Shown here: positions 43,005 to 51,876 of the stretch, one piece after another | Layout of the letters: each line of letters opens with the position of its first letter | Position numbering within the stretch: the first letter of the stretch is position 1 | Origin: Mycobacterium sp. | GTDB taxonomy: Bacteria; Actinomycetota; Actinomycetes; Mycobacteriales; Mycobacteriaceae | Direction of reading: 5' to 3' | NCBI GenBank assembly: GCA_011620645.1 | Contig: WOYS01000118.1 | Span: forward strand, 1 to 64,000 | Length of the DNA stretch: 64,000 nt | The notes under the pieces: generated by a model | Seen by the model: the letters and a program-made list of their open reading frames with translations, nothing else | Told to the model about the DNA's origin: nothing | The model's database searches: none | Translations under genes and position numbers: made by a program

Positions 43005-44777
43005 ATGACTAATCCAGCTAGTCCCAGTGACGTCAGCAGGATCGTCAATAGTGCTGTTGGACAGTTGGTGAGAACGCTCGACTCGGTCGACACCAAAGTC
43101 GACTTGGTTCGCGGTGATGTCGGTCGGGTAACCACCGACTTGCAGACTACCCGGGCGGAATTGCTGGAGCTCCGGGACGAGTTCCAGTCCTTCGTTCGAC
43201 AGGCCGAACGCATCGCGAATGTTCAGCGTTCGGAGACGGTCATCGGCAACCTTGAGGCCCAACTCGACCGCGAATATGGCCACTACAACGAGGTCCGTCG
43301 CACCACTGTCGGCACACTGCAGGCCTTCGACATCGGCAACGTCACCAACAAGACGGTTCAACAGGTGTCCGAAGAGTTAATGATTCAGACGCCGCGGTAC
43401 TGGTTGGCGCCGGCGCTGGTCGGGCTGGCGGCCTGGTCACGGGACAGCGAGGAACTCGCCACCCGATCCATCGAGGCGGCATTCAGCCGCGACCCTAGGA
43501 AGGCGAGCCTGTTCTTCGCATTAGTGTTGCGCAGGCAGGCCCGCATGGAGGCAGCGACCAGGTGGCTCCGTCACTACATCCAGGCCTTGGACCCACGGGC
43601 ATTGACCCGTGAGTTCGTGGTCATCCTGGAGGCGGCATCCCAGGAGGCTTTTGGCGCCTACGGGCGCCAGCTCATCGGCGAGCAGTTGAGCAAGTGGAAC
43701 GCGCAGTTGCGCGATGACCGCAATGTGGTCGAGGCACAGATCGCTGCCTGGTCCGGTGATCTGGATATTCATCGCGCCACCGTAAACGAGGCGCAGTACC
43801 CACATTTGGCACGCGTGAGCCCGCAGTGGCCGCAGTTCAAGGACACTCTGGAACGCGCGTCGGCACACGGGTTCACCGCTGAGAAATACCTCGACATCCG
43901 AGAGGAACCCACTCCACTCAACAGTTCGGTGCAGGACAGGCTCGACGACATCCTGGAGATTCTCGTCACCGAATACGACGAGGAGGAGCTGCCGCTCAAG
44001 CGGCAGGTGGTCTTCCATCAGGCCGTCATCGATAACAGCGGCGATATGGACCGCGCACATGCCGCGGCCGACGAGATCAACGTTGCGCTGGAGGAAACCC
44101 TCGACGCAGTGTCGCTGCAGACGCAGACGGCAATCCGGCGCGAGATGTACGGCGTCTCGGTGTCGGCGCAGAAGGTTGCCATCGGCGGCAGCCGCGATGA
44201 CTTCCGGGCAGCCGTGCACCGGTTCTCCGCCGACTACCGGTCGCGCTACCTCGACAACGTCGACATCGTATTGCCCGAGAATCATTCTGAGTACGCAATG
44301 ACGCTCGGGTTCCGAGGGTGGCAGACGAGCACCGACGTGCCGCAGCAACAGGCGGAGTCATCCCTGGCCGGCACCTGGCAGCAGACCGTCCGGGACTATC
44401 TGGAGAGTGTGCGGTTCAAGGACCACAATTACTACATAGCCGGTGGGATCGCACTGATCGGTCTGTTGCTCATGATCATGTGCATCGCCAATGGTTCGGT
44501 CGGGTTCGGGCTGCTGCTGTTCCTCGCCGCCGCGGGAGGTGCAGGATTCTGGGTGTGGCGCAAGAAGACCGATTGTGACGCAAAGTACCGGAAGGCCGAG
44601 GAGATAGCGCAGGCGGCTTTGGAGTTCTCCATCGATATCTATCGAGCCACGGTGGCCGAGTTCGTTGACGCCAAGATCGCTTTCGGCGAGGAGGATGCAA
44701 AGGAGCGGGATCTGCTCCTGCTCATCGACACCTGGCCGACCATCGTCCAGAATCACGCTCAGGAGCAGGTGTCATGA
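43005..44777 (+). CDS. Large membrane protein of the FtsK/AAA+ island (helical, two-helix membrane hairpin)
   Basis: The 590-aa protein begins with a predicted coiled coil (DSVDTKVDLVRGDVGRVTTD to about residue 85). A long, mostly helical cytoplasmic region follows (for example YWLAPALVGLAAWSRDSEEL and FALVLRRQARMEAATRWLRH, TPR-like in character). Two adjacent membrane helices lie at about residues 475-518 (AGGIALIGLLLMIMCIANGS, FGLLLFLAAAGGAGFWVW), and a charged helical tail closes it. It could be the membrane scaffold of the system. It overlaps the next gene by 4 bp. I do not recognise the family; a dynamin-like or GTPase motif is not visible. Confidence 0.78.
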   Translation: MTNPASPSDVSRIVNSAVGQLVRTLDSVDTKVDLVRGDVGRVTTDLQTTRAELLELRDEFQSFVRQAERIANVQRSETVIGNLEAQLDREYGHYNEVRRTTVGTLQAFDIGNVTNKTVQQVSEELMIQTPRYWLAPALVGLAAWSRDSEELATRSIEAAFSRDPRKASLFFALVLRRQARMEAATRWLRHYIQALDPRALTREFVVILEAASQEAFGAYGRQLIGEQLSKWNAQLRDDRNVVEAQIAAWSGDLDIHRATVNEAQYPHLARVSPQWPQFKDTLERASAHGFTAEKYLDIREEPTPLNSSVQDRLDDILEILVTEYDEEELPLKRQVVFHQAVIDNSGDMDRAHAAADEINVALEETLDAVSLQTQTAIRREMYGVSVSAQKVAIGGSRDDFRAAVHRFSADYRSRYLDNVDIVLPENHSEYAMTLGFRGWQTSTDVPQQQAESSLAGTWQQTVRDYLESVRFKDHNYYIAGGIALIGLLLMIMCIANGSVGFGLLLFLAAAGGAGFWVWRKKTDCDAKYRKAEEIAQAALEFSIDIYRATVAEFVDAKIAFGEEDAKERDLLLLIDTWPTIVQNHAQEQVS

Positions 44778-45145
44778 CCGGTCCATCGTCGAACTTGCCA
44801 CGTATCGCCCGGGTCAGCCCGGATGACGCTGTGACCCAGCAGTTCTCGGCCGCCAACCACGCTGCGTCAACAGAACAGTTCGCGGTTCCGTATCCGCAGG
44901 AGGTTGGCGTGCCCGAGCAGGCCCCGCCGCCGATCATGATCCGCCGGGCGCGACCCAATGTGTTCGTACCGCCCCAACCACAGGACCACGGACAGGTCAT
45001 CTCGCGCGACCTCGGTCAGCAGTCCAAGATCACCCAGCCGAAGATACCCCGCAACCGCAAGATCGCGGGCAATCTGCCGGCGTGGGATCCGCTGCCACCT
45101 GGTGAGATACATGTGATCCACCGCGGTGGCCGCAGCGGTCAGTGA
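44774..45145 (+). CDS. Small proline-rich, probably disordered protein
   Basis: The 123-aa protein is rich in Pro, Gln and Arg and has no hydrophobic core (VPYPQEVGVPEQAPPPIMIR, RPNVFVPPQPQDHGQVISRD, AWDPLPPGEIHVIHRGG). It looks intrinsically disordered, perhaps an adaptor. The PYPQEVG segment is faintly like the YP-x-IG motifs of the island's membrane proteins, but this is weak. It is coupled on both sides by 4-bp overlaps (ATGA before, GTGA after), which supports it being a real gene. Confidence 0.7.
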   Translation: MTGPSSNLPRIARVSPDDAVTQQFSAANHAASTEQFAVPYPQEVGVPEQAPPPIMIRRARPNVFVPPQPQDHGQVISRDLGQQSKITQPKIPRNRKIAGNLPAWDPLPPGEIHVIHRGGRSGQ

Positions 45146-45768
45146 TGACGTCGCACGTCAGCGCCTATGAGCAATGGGTGACTGCGGTGCGGTCCTGGCG
45201 TCAGGACCCGCTCCACGATATGTCGCAGCTCCCAACGCTTGTCGTCGACTCACTGCCGCCAGCCGCTTTCGAACGGCTGTTCAGTCACATCAGGGATGCC
45301 CAGCAGCATGTGATGAACCGCTGGGCGGACACCTTCGCGCGGGACTGGGGTGCTGCGCGCGACGAGCAAGGCAGGGTGCGGGCGCTCCTCGACACTAGGC
45401 GCGTGCTCGCGCGCCGGCTTCAGTTGGCCGGTCACCCAGGCCTGCCCGAGGTGGTCAGGGCCGAGCTCACCAAGGGTGTGGCCCGCGATACGGAGCAACT
45501 CCAGCAGGAGCTCGAAGAAGCGCTGACCAAACAGCAACGCGGTGCCCGGATCGATCGCTTCCAGACCGAACGCGCGTTGAACGTCCTGCGGACAAATCGT
45601 CTGACGGCCATCTTGGAACCCGGATTCTCGCTACAGGCGCTCTTTGACGGCCGCATCGACGTGACGCAGCAGCAGGCGGTCTCGGCGCCTTTACCCGCTC
45701 CCGGAGGCCACGATCCGGCGCCGCCGGTGCGCCGGCGCCGCACGATCATCATCGACAACCAGCCGTAG
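45142..45768 (+). CDS. Helical hypothetical protein of the FtsK/AAA+ island
   Basis: The 208-aa protein (GTG at 45142, or ATG 45145) is strongly alpha-helical and charged (FSHIRDAQQHVMNRWADTFA, QLQQELEEALTKQQRGARID). The C-terminus is Pro-rich and ends in a basic and hydrophobic tail (PPVRRRRTIIIDNQP). No membrane segment or known motif was seen. It ends 10 bp before the AAA+ ATPase start. It may be a coiled-coil partner of that ATPase, but this is inference from position only. Confidence 0.7.
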   Translation: MMTSHVSAYEQWVTAVRSWRQDPLHDMSQLPTLVVDSLPPAAFERLFSHIRDAQQHVMNRWADTFARDWGAARDEQGRVRALLDTRRVLARRLQLAGHPGLPEVVRAELTKGVARDTEQLQQELEEALTKQQRGARIDRFQTERALNVLRTNRLTAILEPGFSLQALFDGRIDVTQQQAVSAPLPAPGGHDPAPPVRRRRTIIIDNQP

Positions 45769-45778
45769 AGAGGCGCCC

Positions 45779-47347
45779 ATGCCCAATCAGGCCGACACCG
45801 CCGACGAGCTCCGGCGATACCTCAATGCGCGTATCCCGTTGATCGTGCTGAGGAGCTCCGAGGCGCGCCGGGCGCAGGAACTCATCCGACAGGTTGCCGG
45901 TCAGCTCAAGGCAATGGCGTTCTACTGTCACACCCGCACGGGCGGGCTGGCCGAACTGTTGAGTCAGAAACAGATCGTCGACGATCGCTCGCTGCTGGGT
46001 GCATTCGATTACGCCGCGGCCACATTCCGCTCCCGTGATTACGTCAATTTTGTCTTCGTCGACGTGGAGGACATCGGCGATGACAGTTCGACTTCCCGTC
46101 ATATGGCCGAACTGGCCGACCTGGCCGAGAGTCGCTCAGGGTCGATCATCCTGATCACGGCGGGCTCGGTGTCCACCGGGTTGATGCGGCTGGGGATGGC
46201 GGTGGAACTCGACCTGCCGGACCTGGACGAGTTGTTCTACGTGGTCACCGATCTCGTCGACAACTACCGCGGATCGATGCAGATCGACTGGACGCACGAC
46301 GATGTCCGCCAGGCATCCGAGATCCTGGTGGGCCTCAGCGAATCTCAAGCTCTCAATGCGATCAGCACTCTGCTGGCCAAAGGCAAACTCGTTCAAGACG
46401 ATATCGTCGAGCTTTCGACATTCAAGGATCGGATGTTCGGCGCAATCTCGGGGATTGAGCGTGTGGTGATCCGCCCCGAGGACAGTCAAGTCGGTGGACT
46501 GACACAGTTACAGGGCTGGCTCCGAGAGCGTGGCGAGATGATTCGGATGGACCTCACCCACTCCAGGTTGCGTCCGCCACGCGGTGTCCTGCTGGTCGGT
46601 GTTCCGGGCTGCGGTAAGTCGCTGTCAGCCAAGATGGTCGCTGCCGAATGGCGGTTTCCGCTCTACCGATTGGACATGGCGACCGTGTTGGGAATGTACG
46701 TTGGGCAATCCGAGGGCAGGCTGCGGGAAGCACTGGACATGGCCTCGCGGGTCGCGCCGTGCGTGCTGTGGATCGACGAGATCGAAAAAGCACTCGCTGG
46801 CGGTGGCGCCGGCGGGGATTCGTCCGGGACCACTCGCCGAATGATCGGTCAGTTCCTCTACTGGTTGCAGGAATCCCGATCGAAGGTTTTCGTGGTCGCC
46901 ACGGCAAACGATGTCAGCTCGCTGCCACCGGAGTTACTGCGCAAGGGGCGATTCGATGAGCTGTTCTTCGTCGACCTGCCGGATTCTGAGGACCGCGCAG
47001 AGATCATCCGGCTGTACTACCAGTCCTATCTGGAGACCGATGTGTCGCCGTATCTTCTCGACGAACTTGTATCTCTCTCAGAGGGTTTCGCCGGTGCCGA
47101 TATAGCGGCTGTGATCCATGACCTTGCTTCCTACAAGCTGAGACAAGGGCTGGGTGCCGGTCCGATCCCGGATGATCTGGTCAAGGATGAGTTCCGGAAC
47201 CTGATGCCGTTCAGCCGTACAAATCCAGAGGACGTCGCTGCGATCCGGGCGTGGGGACTGGAACGTGCGGTCCCGGCAGGACGGCAGCGGCAGGTCGAGG
47301 AAGGCGATTATGGGCGTGGCACTCGGCGCATCATGACCCCGAACTGA
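45779..47347 (+). CDS. AAA+ ATPase, Ycf46-like
   Basis: The 522-aa protein has an N-terminal domain ([20 protein letters not shown], and [12 protein letters not shown] with a Walker-B-like strand but no P-loop). An AAA+ module follows: Walker A GVPGCGKS at 274-281, Walker B VLWIDE at 329-334, sensor 1 VATAND at 373-378 and the arginine-finger region [15 protein letters not shown]. The layout, a degenerate N-terminal half followed by an AAA+ half with GLxGVPGxGKS-type start, is that of Ycf46-like AAA proteins. Such ATPases remodel or unfold partner proteins. Here it sits in one operon with an FtsK-type ATPase and small helical proteins, a combination reminiscent of EccA and EccC in type VII secretion. 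Confidence 0.88.
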   Translation: MPNQADTADELRRYLNARIPLIVLRSSEARRAQELIRQVAGQLKAMAFYCHTRTGGLAELLSQKQIVDDRSLLGAFDYAAATFRSRDYVNFVFVDVEDIGDDSSTSRHMAELADLAESRSGSIILITAGSVSTGLMRLGMAVELDLPDLDELFYVVTDLVDNYRGSMQIDWTHDDVRQASEILVGLSESQALNAISTLLAKGKLVQDDIVELSTFKDRMFGAISGIERVVIRPEDSQVGGLTQLQGWLRERGEMIRMDLTHSRLRPPRGVLLVGVPGCGKSLSAKMVAAEWRFPLYRLDMATVLGMYVGQSEGRLREALDMASRVAPCVLWIDEIEKALAGGGAGGDSSGTTRRMIGQFLYWLQESRSKVFVVATANDVSSLPPELLRKGRFDELFFVDLPDSEDRAEIIRLYYQSYLETDVSPYLLDELVSLSEGFAGADIAAVIHDLASYKLRQGLGAGPIPDDLVKDEFRNLMPFSRTNPEDVAAIRAWGLERAVPAGRQRQVEEGDYGRGTRRIMTPN

Positions 47348-47371
47348 TATTCCGTCGAACAGGAGCGATAC

Positions 47372-47632
47372 ATGTCCGAACTGCAGAAGCTCAAGGGCAC
47401 GCTGGAAACCATCGCCAACTCTGCAAAGCAGACGGGCGGCAACCTGGGGCAGTTCAAGAGCAAGTTCAGTGCCCATCAGGGGCAGGTGCGAGCAGCGATC
47501 GGCGGCAGTTCGCAGCGCAAGGACCAAGAGGTCCTGCAGGCGCTCGATGCCGCTTCCAAGCAGGTCGACGCCGCGGTGCAGGCGTTGCAACAGGCCGCCA
47601 AGGTGGCATCGAACTACGGCAGATCGTTGTGA
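47372..47632 (+). CDS. Small helical-hairpin protein, WXG100-like
   Basis: The 86-aa protein is predicted as two long helices (residues about 3-38 and 50-80) joined by a Gly/Ser turn AAIGGSSQRKDQ. This is the size and shape of WXG100 (EsxA-like) proteins, with IGGS in place of W-x-G. There is no Trp, so the match is structural by eye, not a family hit. Helix 2 (LDAASKQVDAAVQALQQAAK) has the Ala/Gln heptad pattern common in those proteins. A GTGA overlap couples it to the next gene. It is a candidate substrate or component of the neighbouring ATPases. Confidence 0.65.
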   Translation: MSELQKLKGTLETIANSAKQTGGNLGQFKSKFSAHQGQVRAAIGGSSQRKDQEVLQALDAASKQVDAAVQALQQAAKVASNYGRSL

Positions 47633-47976
47633 CGCGGCCGGGGGGCCATGATGATCCGCTGGCACTGGAGCGTGCGGCGCGGGAGTTTCACGCCATCGCT
47701 CAGAGTGCACGCGCACAGGCCGGACATCTGGACAAGCATGCCGGGAAGGTCAGACCTGTCGCGCACGGCGTGACTTCGATCATCGGAGGTACTGCAAGCG
47801 GTACCGATAAGAAGATGATCGGTACATTGGATCGCGCTCTTCGTGATCTGCAGGACGCGTCGCGACGCCTCAACGAATCTGCGCAGGCCGCAGAACAGTT
47901 GGCCCGCGAGGCCACCGGCCGTGCGTTGTCCGCCAGGGAGGCGCAGGCCGCTGCCCAGTCTGCGCGTAGGAGGTGA
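47629..47976 (+). CDS. Small Ala-rich helical protein
   Basis: The 115-aa protein starts at GTG 47629 in a 4-bp overlap with the preceding small gene. It is a helical protein with two or three amphipathic stretches (LALERAAREFHAIAQSARAQ, IGTLDRALRDLQDASRRLNE) and an Ala/Arg-rich tail (LSAREAQAAAQSARRR). No Trp-x-Gly motif and no membrane helix. Its size and placement beside the WXG100-like gene suggest a partner protein, but I recognise no family. Confidence 0.65.
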   Translation: MTRPGGHDDPLALERAAREFHAIAQSARAQAGHLDKHAGKVRPVAHGVTSIIGGTASGTDKKMIGTLDRALRDLQDASRRLNESAQAAEQLAREATGRALSAREAQAAAQSARRR

Positions 47977-47977
47977 G

Positions 47978-48502
47978 ATGGCATCCGACATCGAGAATCT
48001 CGCAAAAGCGTTGAATGCATTGGCATCCGACGCCGGGCGTACAGGACAGGCGGTGGAGCACGCCGTCAAGGAGTCCGCGCGACTGCTCGATCGTGCTCAG
48101 GCCCAGCGCAGCAGCGGAGTGTCGGTGGCGCGGTTGGTGAGTCAGTTGCAGGTCGCGGTCGACAAGGGCCGCAGCGCGGTGGCCGGTGTGGAACAGATCG
48201 AACGACACGGTCACTCGTTCGCCGAACATCTCGCGACGCGTGCGGGCGGCGGACAAGGTACCTCAGGCTTTCTTGCCGACGCGCTGGTTCTAGGTACGGC
48301 AGTGCTCGGTGGCCTGGGTTCTCCGCAGACGATGCTGTCGGATTCCCCAGACACCACGGGCGCCGGCCAGGTCGGTGGTTCGAGCATGAACGAGCGATCG
48401 CTGGCGGCGCAGGGCGACCTCGACGACCTCAACCGGTCTACCCGTGAGCGCTCTGAGAAGAAGATCAAACCGGCCGACCACGACCCGTCCAAGCACAGTT
48501 GA
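47978..48502 (+). CDS. Helical protein with Gly-rich C-terminus
   Basis: The 174-aa protein starts at ATG 47978 right after a strong TAGGAGGTGAG site. Helices in the first 85 residues (ENLAKALNALASDAGRTGQA, VSQLQVAVDKGRSAVAGVEQ) are followed by a hydrophobic Gly-rich segment (FLADALVLGTAVLGGLGSPQ) and a charged, probably disordered tail ending KKIKPADHDPSKHS. The general plan (helical head, apolar middle) recalls small type VII substrates, but no motif proves it. It is the third of three consecutive small helical genes after the AAA+ ATPase. Confidence 0.65.
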   Translation: MASDIENLAKALNALASDAGRTGQAVEHAVKESARLLDRAQAQRSSGVSVARLVSQLQVAVDKGRSAVAGVEQIERHGHSFAEHLATRAGGGQGTSGFLADALVLGTAVLGGLGSPQTMLSDSPDTTGAGQVGGSSMNERSLAAQGDLDDLNRSTRERSEKKIKPADHDPSKHS

Positions 48503-48507
48503 GCCCC

Positions 48508-48903
48508 ATGGATCTAGCTATCTTGCTGCCAGTTGTGATCGGCGTGGTCGTTGGTCTGGTCATGAACGCCAGAGCCGAAAAACGCCGTCCCGGCACCTTC
48601 GTCGGCTCCGCGATTGCAGGGGCGATAGGCGGCGGCTTCATCTCGTTGGTCCTCTTCGGCAGCGTCCCGTGGCTGTCGACGGTCGGCGGCATCTGGTTGC
48701 GACTCACTGGATTTCTGGCGGCCACCGTCCTCGGGGCCGTGTTTGTCGGCAACCTTGTCGGTCGAAAGTTGAAAACTAAGGCAGCCGACGCCGAGCCGGC
48801 TGCTGAGACTGCTGCCGGTGGCACGATTGACGGCGCGCCGATCTTTCCAATAACCGGGCATAGTCACCCGACACAACCCCCGAGCCCAGATTCGACGCCC
48901 TGA
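48508..48903 (+). CDS. Small membrane protein
   Basis: The protein is about 131 aa with three or four hydrophobic helices in the first 90 residues (DLAILLPVVIGVVVGLVMNA, FVGSAIAGAIGGGFISLVLF, LTGFLAATVLGAVFVGNLVG). A Pro/Ala-rich soluble tail (ITGHSHPTQPPSPDSTP) follows. The GxxxG-rich helices resemble GlsB/YeaQ-type small membrane proteins, although the match is loose. The ATG at 48508 is used here; a TTG at 48499 would overlap the previous stop by 4 bp. It is the last gene of the plus-strand operon and converges on a receptor-like gene. Confidence 0.7.
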   Translation: MDLAILLPVVIGVVVGLVMNARAEKRRPGTFVGSAIAGAIGGGFISLVLFGSVPWLSTVGGIWLRLTGFLAATVLGAVFVGNLVGRKLKTKAADAEPAAETAAGGTIDGAPIFPITGHSHPTQPPSPDSTP

Positions 48904-48950
48904 TCATTCTGACGGCGACCAGCTTGGGAATCCTTGCTGCCCAAGGCTGA

Positions 48951-50177
48951 CTACCTGCGCAGCACGGTCGTTCCGGATGTGCCCATGGTGTGGCTGAGGA
49001 GCTTCGCGAAACAGTGGTCGCCGTCGAAACCCTGTGACGCACACCAGTCCAGCGCTGCCGGACCACTTCCGAAGGGGATGCCGGACACGGTGATCCACCA
49101 GTTCGGCTCGCTGTACACGGGCCAATCTCCAGACCAGACCAGACGCGCGCTCGGAAACCGTTGACGCAATTCCAGGTGCTCGCGGACTATCTCCGCGTAG
49201 TTCCAGGAGACTCCGTCCGCGAACAGCCCGGGTCGTTTCGAACTGAGCTGCGGCTGCCAGATGTTCAGCAGACTTGCATCGATGGACGCGAGGTCCGCGA
49301 TGGCGATGTCGACCAATGCCGAATGGGCTGCGGCGTCGAGGTCACCCGATGCCGGCATGGTCGGCCCGAAGGCGGTGAACGCCGAACCCGAGACACTACC
49401 TGCGTCTGCGGATTCCTGCCCGTCATTGAAAGCGACCATCTGGACATCACCGGTGATGGCGTCTGCGGTGCGCCAGTAGGTGCCGGGTGGGAACGTAAAC
49501 GTCACCGACGTGCCTTCGCCTACCAGCGGGACGGGGTTGCCGGATAGATCGAAAAGCCCCGCCGCAACGTCGCGTCCCGCAGCATCGACGACGGTGAGTC
49601 GGAACTCGTTGTTGCCGAGCAGATCCCCGTCAGTACAGCTGGGCCTGAGGCGTGTGACGACAGTGAGTCCGCCGGTGCCGTCGGTGACTGATGTGGCCTG
49701 CATGTCAGGCGGTGTGGCACAGGCGGCGAGTTCATCGGAGGAGTCCGGCGATAAGGACAGACCGCCGGAGGCACGCGGACCATCGGAGGCGCCTGGAGCG
49801 TCGCCCGAGTTGTTCGACACGACTATGGCGCCGAGCACGATCGCGAACACCGCGAGTAGCGCGGCCGCGATGATCGCCCACTGTTGTGGAGATGGCCCGC
49901 GGGCAGGACCGGCGGGCCCTCCCGGCGATGGAGTATTGCGACCGGGTGATGAGGTCACACCGATCTTCGGGTATCCGCCCGGCCGTGTTTGATGCGGGAC
50001 CTGCGAACCCGGAACATCGAGTCCCGACTGTGTCCCGCTGCTCGACCCGGCTAGATCGGCCCTTGGTGATGCCGATCCGATGTCCGGGTAATTCGGAAAT
50101 TGCTCTGGATCGGGGTGATCGGGGCGGTCTCCGCCCGATCGGGGCAGTGGGAACAACGGCTGTGGGTCGTCGGTCAT
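48951..50177 (-). CDS. Single-pass membrane protein with MTDxxQPLFPL/YPxIG cytoplasmic motifs (A)
   Basis: The 408-aa protein begins MTDDPQPLFPLPRSGG. I chose the ATG at 50177 because two neighbouring proteins start the same way. The Pro/Gly-rich cytoplasmic part contains two YP-x-IG motifs (PNYPDIGSAS and GGYPKIGVTS). A single membrane helix follows (IIAAALLAVFAIVLGAIVVS, near residues 100-120), then a Cys-containing extracytoplasmic domain of about 285 residues (CATPPDMQATSVTDG, FTFPPGTYWRTAD, SLLNIWQPQL). The ectodomain is unrecognised. It is convergent with the main operon and 28 bp downstream of the beta-lactamase-like lipoprotein gene. Probably a receptor-like or assembly component of the island. 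Confidence 0.78.
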   Translation of the reverse strand: MTDDPQPLFPLPRSGGDRPDHPDPEQFPNYPDIGSASPRADLAGSSSGTQSGLDVPGSQVPHQTRPGGYPKIGVTSSPGRNTPSPGGPAGPARGPSPQQWAIIAAALLAVFAIVLGAIVVSNNSGDAPGASDGPRASGGLSLSPDSSDELAACATPPDMQATSVTDGTGGLTVVTRLRPSCTDGDLLGNNEFRLTVVDAAGRDVAAGLFDLSGNPVPLVGEGTSVTFTFPPGTYWRTADAITGDVQMVAFNDGQESADAGSVSGSAFTAFGPTMPASGDLDAAAHSALVDIAIADLASIDASLLNIWQPQLSSKRPGLFADGVSWNYAEIVREHLELRQRFPSARLVWSGDWPVYSEPNWWITVSGIPFGSGPAALDWCASQGFDGDHCFAKLLSHTMGTSGTTVLRR

Positions 50178-50205
50178 CAGTCGCCTTCCTGGGGTCGGGC
50201 CAAGA

Positions 50206-51114
50206 TCAGCATTTTGCCCACGGGAAATCTCCACGATTCTCGTCGACCCAATCGGCAATTTGGTTGGCCGCGGTCACACCGGATTGGAACGTGCCGTCGT
50301 ACGGTGCCACGGCAATCGCCACACCGAGGGCGCCGTGGTCGCTTCGAAGTATCGCGAATTGGCGCACAAGGTAATTGCCATCAGACGCCGGACCCCACCC
50401 GCCCTTGGATGCGGCGTCGGCGTCGCGGGCGAATCCCCATCGTTGTTCTGACACGATCTGTTGCATCTCGGCGATCACCGCGTCGGCGCCGTCGATGCAG
50501 GGCAGGCGCCAGGCGAAGGCGGCCTGCGCCTCGGTGGTCCAATCCGTCTGTCCGAACGCGGTGAAACCCGCTCGTATCCTTTCGGGTTGAACGACCGTCC
50601 CCAGATCCCCGGCGTCCTGCAGTACCAGTTCGACGGCCCTGGCAGCCGCGTCGGGCGGCCCCAGTAACGACCACAGGGCTTCTGCGGCGGCGTTGTCCGA
50701 CCGTGTGATCGCGGCGGAAAGATACTCGAGAGACTGCTCCGGCGCCGAGCGAAAGGCGGCGATCGCCACTGGAACTTTGATCGTGGACCAGGCCGGTCCC
50801 TCGACCGCTGAGGCGAACGTGAGCACATCGCCGCCGGATACCACCGAAACCGATACGCTCGCAGCGATATGATCGGCGGCAGCGGCAAAGGTTGCGTCGA
50901 GATCGGCGCGCGCCGTGTGCATCTCCGTATGTATCGATGACGTGGTTGGTGTCGCCATGGGAGACGGCGGTGCCGGGGTGGAATACGGCTTGCCTTCGGC
51001 TGGCGGGGCTGTCGGTGCGCAGCTGGCTGACGCGACCGTCACGACGACTACGAGTGCCAGGCGCAGTGTGCCGACGACGAAGGCAGCTCGATCAGAAGAT
51101 GAGTACGCGGGCAT
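50206..51114 (-). CDS. Beta-lactamase-fold serine hydrolase lipoprotein
   Basis: The protein is about 302 aa. A signal segment (LRLALVVVVTVASASCAPT) ends in a possible lipobox Cys32, followed by a Pro/Thr-rich linker. The class A beta-lactamase/DD-peptidase fold follows: S-T-I-K at 110-113 is the SxxK nucleophile motif, S-D-N at 139-141 the second motif, and SKGGWG replaces the usual KTG. The altered third motif makes classical beta-lactamase activity doubtful; a peptidoglycan-binding or penicillin-recognising role is possible. Start ATG 51114; the gene overlaps the end of its upstream neighbour by 23 bp, so the two are coupled. It lies among the island's membrane proteins. Confidence 0.78.
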   Translation of the reverse strand: MPAYSSSDRAAFVVGTLRLALVVVVTVASASCAPTAPPAEGKPYSTPAPPSPMATPTTSSIHTEMHTARADLDATFAAAADHIAASVSVSVVSGGDVLTFASAVEGPAWSTIKVPVAIAAFRSAPEQSLEYLSAAITRSDNAAAEALWSLLGPPDAAARAVELVLQDAGDLGTVVQPERIRAGFTAFGQTDWTTEAQAAFAWRLPCIDGADAVIAEMQQIVSEQRWGFARDADAASKGGWGPASDGNYLVRQFAILRSDHGALGVAIAVAPYDGTFQSGVTAANQIADWVDENRGDFPWAKC

Positions 51115-51820
51115 TCTTACCACCGCTACAGGTGATCCAGGTATCCTGGCCGTGCACAGCGCATCTCATGACAAACCGGTCGCCCGAGCATTCGCCGCCC
51201 GTCGTGCCGCAGGGCACGGTGCCTTCGGCAATGACGACTCGGCTTGCCTCGTTGGGCGACGAGTACTGATTCCAATAGGCGTGCAGGACGCTGTTTGCGA
51301 AGAAACATGATGTCTGCGAGCTGCCCCGCCCGCTACGGGTAGCCCAGTCGGAGCGGCCCGGCAGGTGGAAGCCGCTGGCGCATATTTCGCCGAACGTGTC
51401 CGGCTCGCGGACTATGGATGGGGGTGGCGCCGAGTCATACCGGTGCGAGTCAGCGCCCGGGTCCGGGTCTGAGGTCGAGTCGGATTCGCTCGCGTGGTCA
51501 TCGGCGAAGGTCGGGTCATCGGTGGCACTGGGAATCGTTGCAGCGGTCGGTGAATCGGTGTCGTACACGACGATGGTGGTCACTACCGCGATGCACACGA
51601 TGACGGCGATGGCGGCCACGATCATTGCCCAGATCTTCGGCGTGATGCCGGTAGGGGCTGGGTATGTCTCGATCGGAGGCCCGGTCGGGCCGGTGGCGGC
51701 GGGCGTGTAGAGCGCCGGACTGGTTTGGCCGATGTGTGGATAGCTGGACTGCGGCTGTATCCCAGGGCCGTCGGAGGAAGCATTGTGCAGCGGGAAAAGC
51801 GGCTGCTGTCCATCTGTCAT
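51092..51820 (-). CDS. Single-pass membrane protein with MTDxxQPLFPL/YPxIG cytoplasmic motifs (B)
   Basis: The 242-aa protein begins MTDGQQPLFPLHNASS and then SSYPHIGQTSPA, the same two short motifs as its island neighbours. A membrane helix (MIVAAIAVIVCIAVVTTIVV, about residues 75-95) and an acidic Ser/Asp linker follow. The small extracytoplasmic domain is Cys-rich (FGEICASGFHLPGRS, SCFFANSVLHAYWNQYSS, VPCGTTGGEC, RCAVHGQDTWITCSGG). That ectodomain faintly resembles the sensor parts of some actinobacterial Ser/Thr kinases but carries no kinase. I chose the start at ATG 51820 by comparison with proteins A and C. Confidence 0.78.
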   Translation of the reverse strand: MTDGQQPLFPLHNASSDGPGIQPQSSYPHIGQTSPALYTPAATGPTGPPIETYPAPTGITPKIWAMIVAAIAVIVCIAVVTTIVVYDTDSPTAATIPSATDDPTFADDHASESDSTSDPDPGADSHRYDSAPPPSIVREPDTFGEICASGFHLPGRSDWATRSGRGSSQTSCFFANSVLHAYWNQYSSPNEASRVVIAEGTVPCGTTGGECSGDRFVMRCAVHGQDTWITCSGGKNARVLIF

Positions 51821-51876
51821 GTTGCCGCTCCTGAGGTTGTTGCTAAAGGCGCTGTGCGCCAAGAGATAACTTCCGT

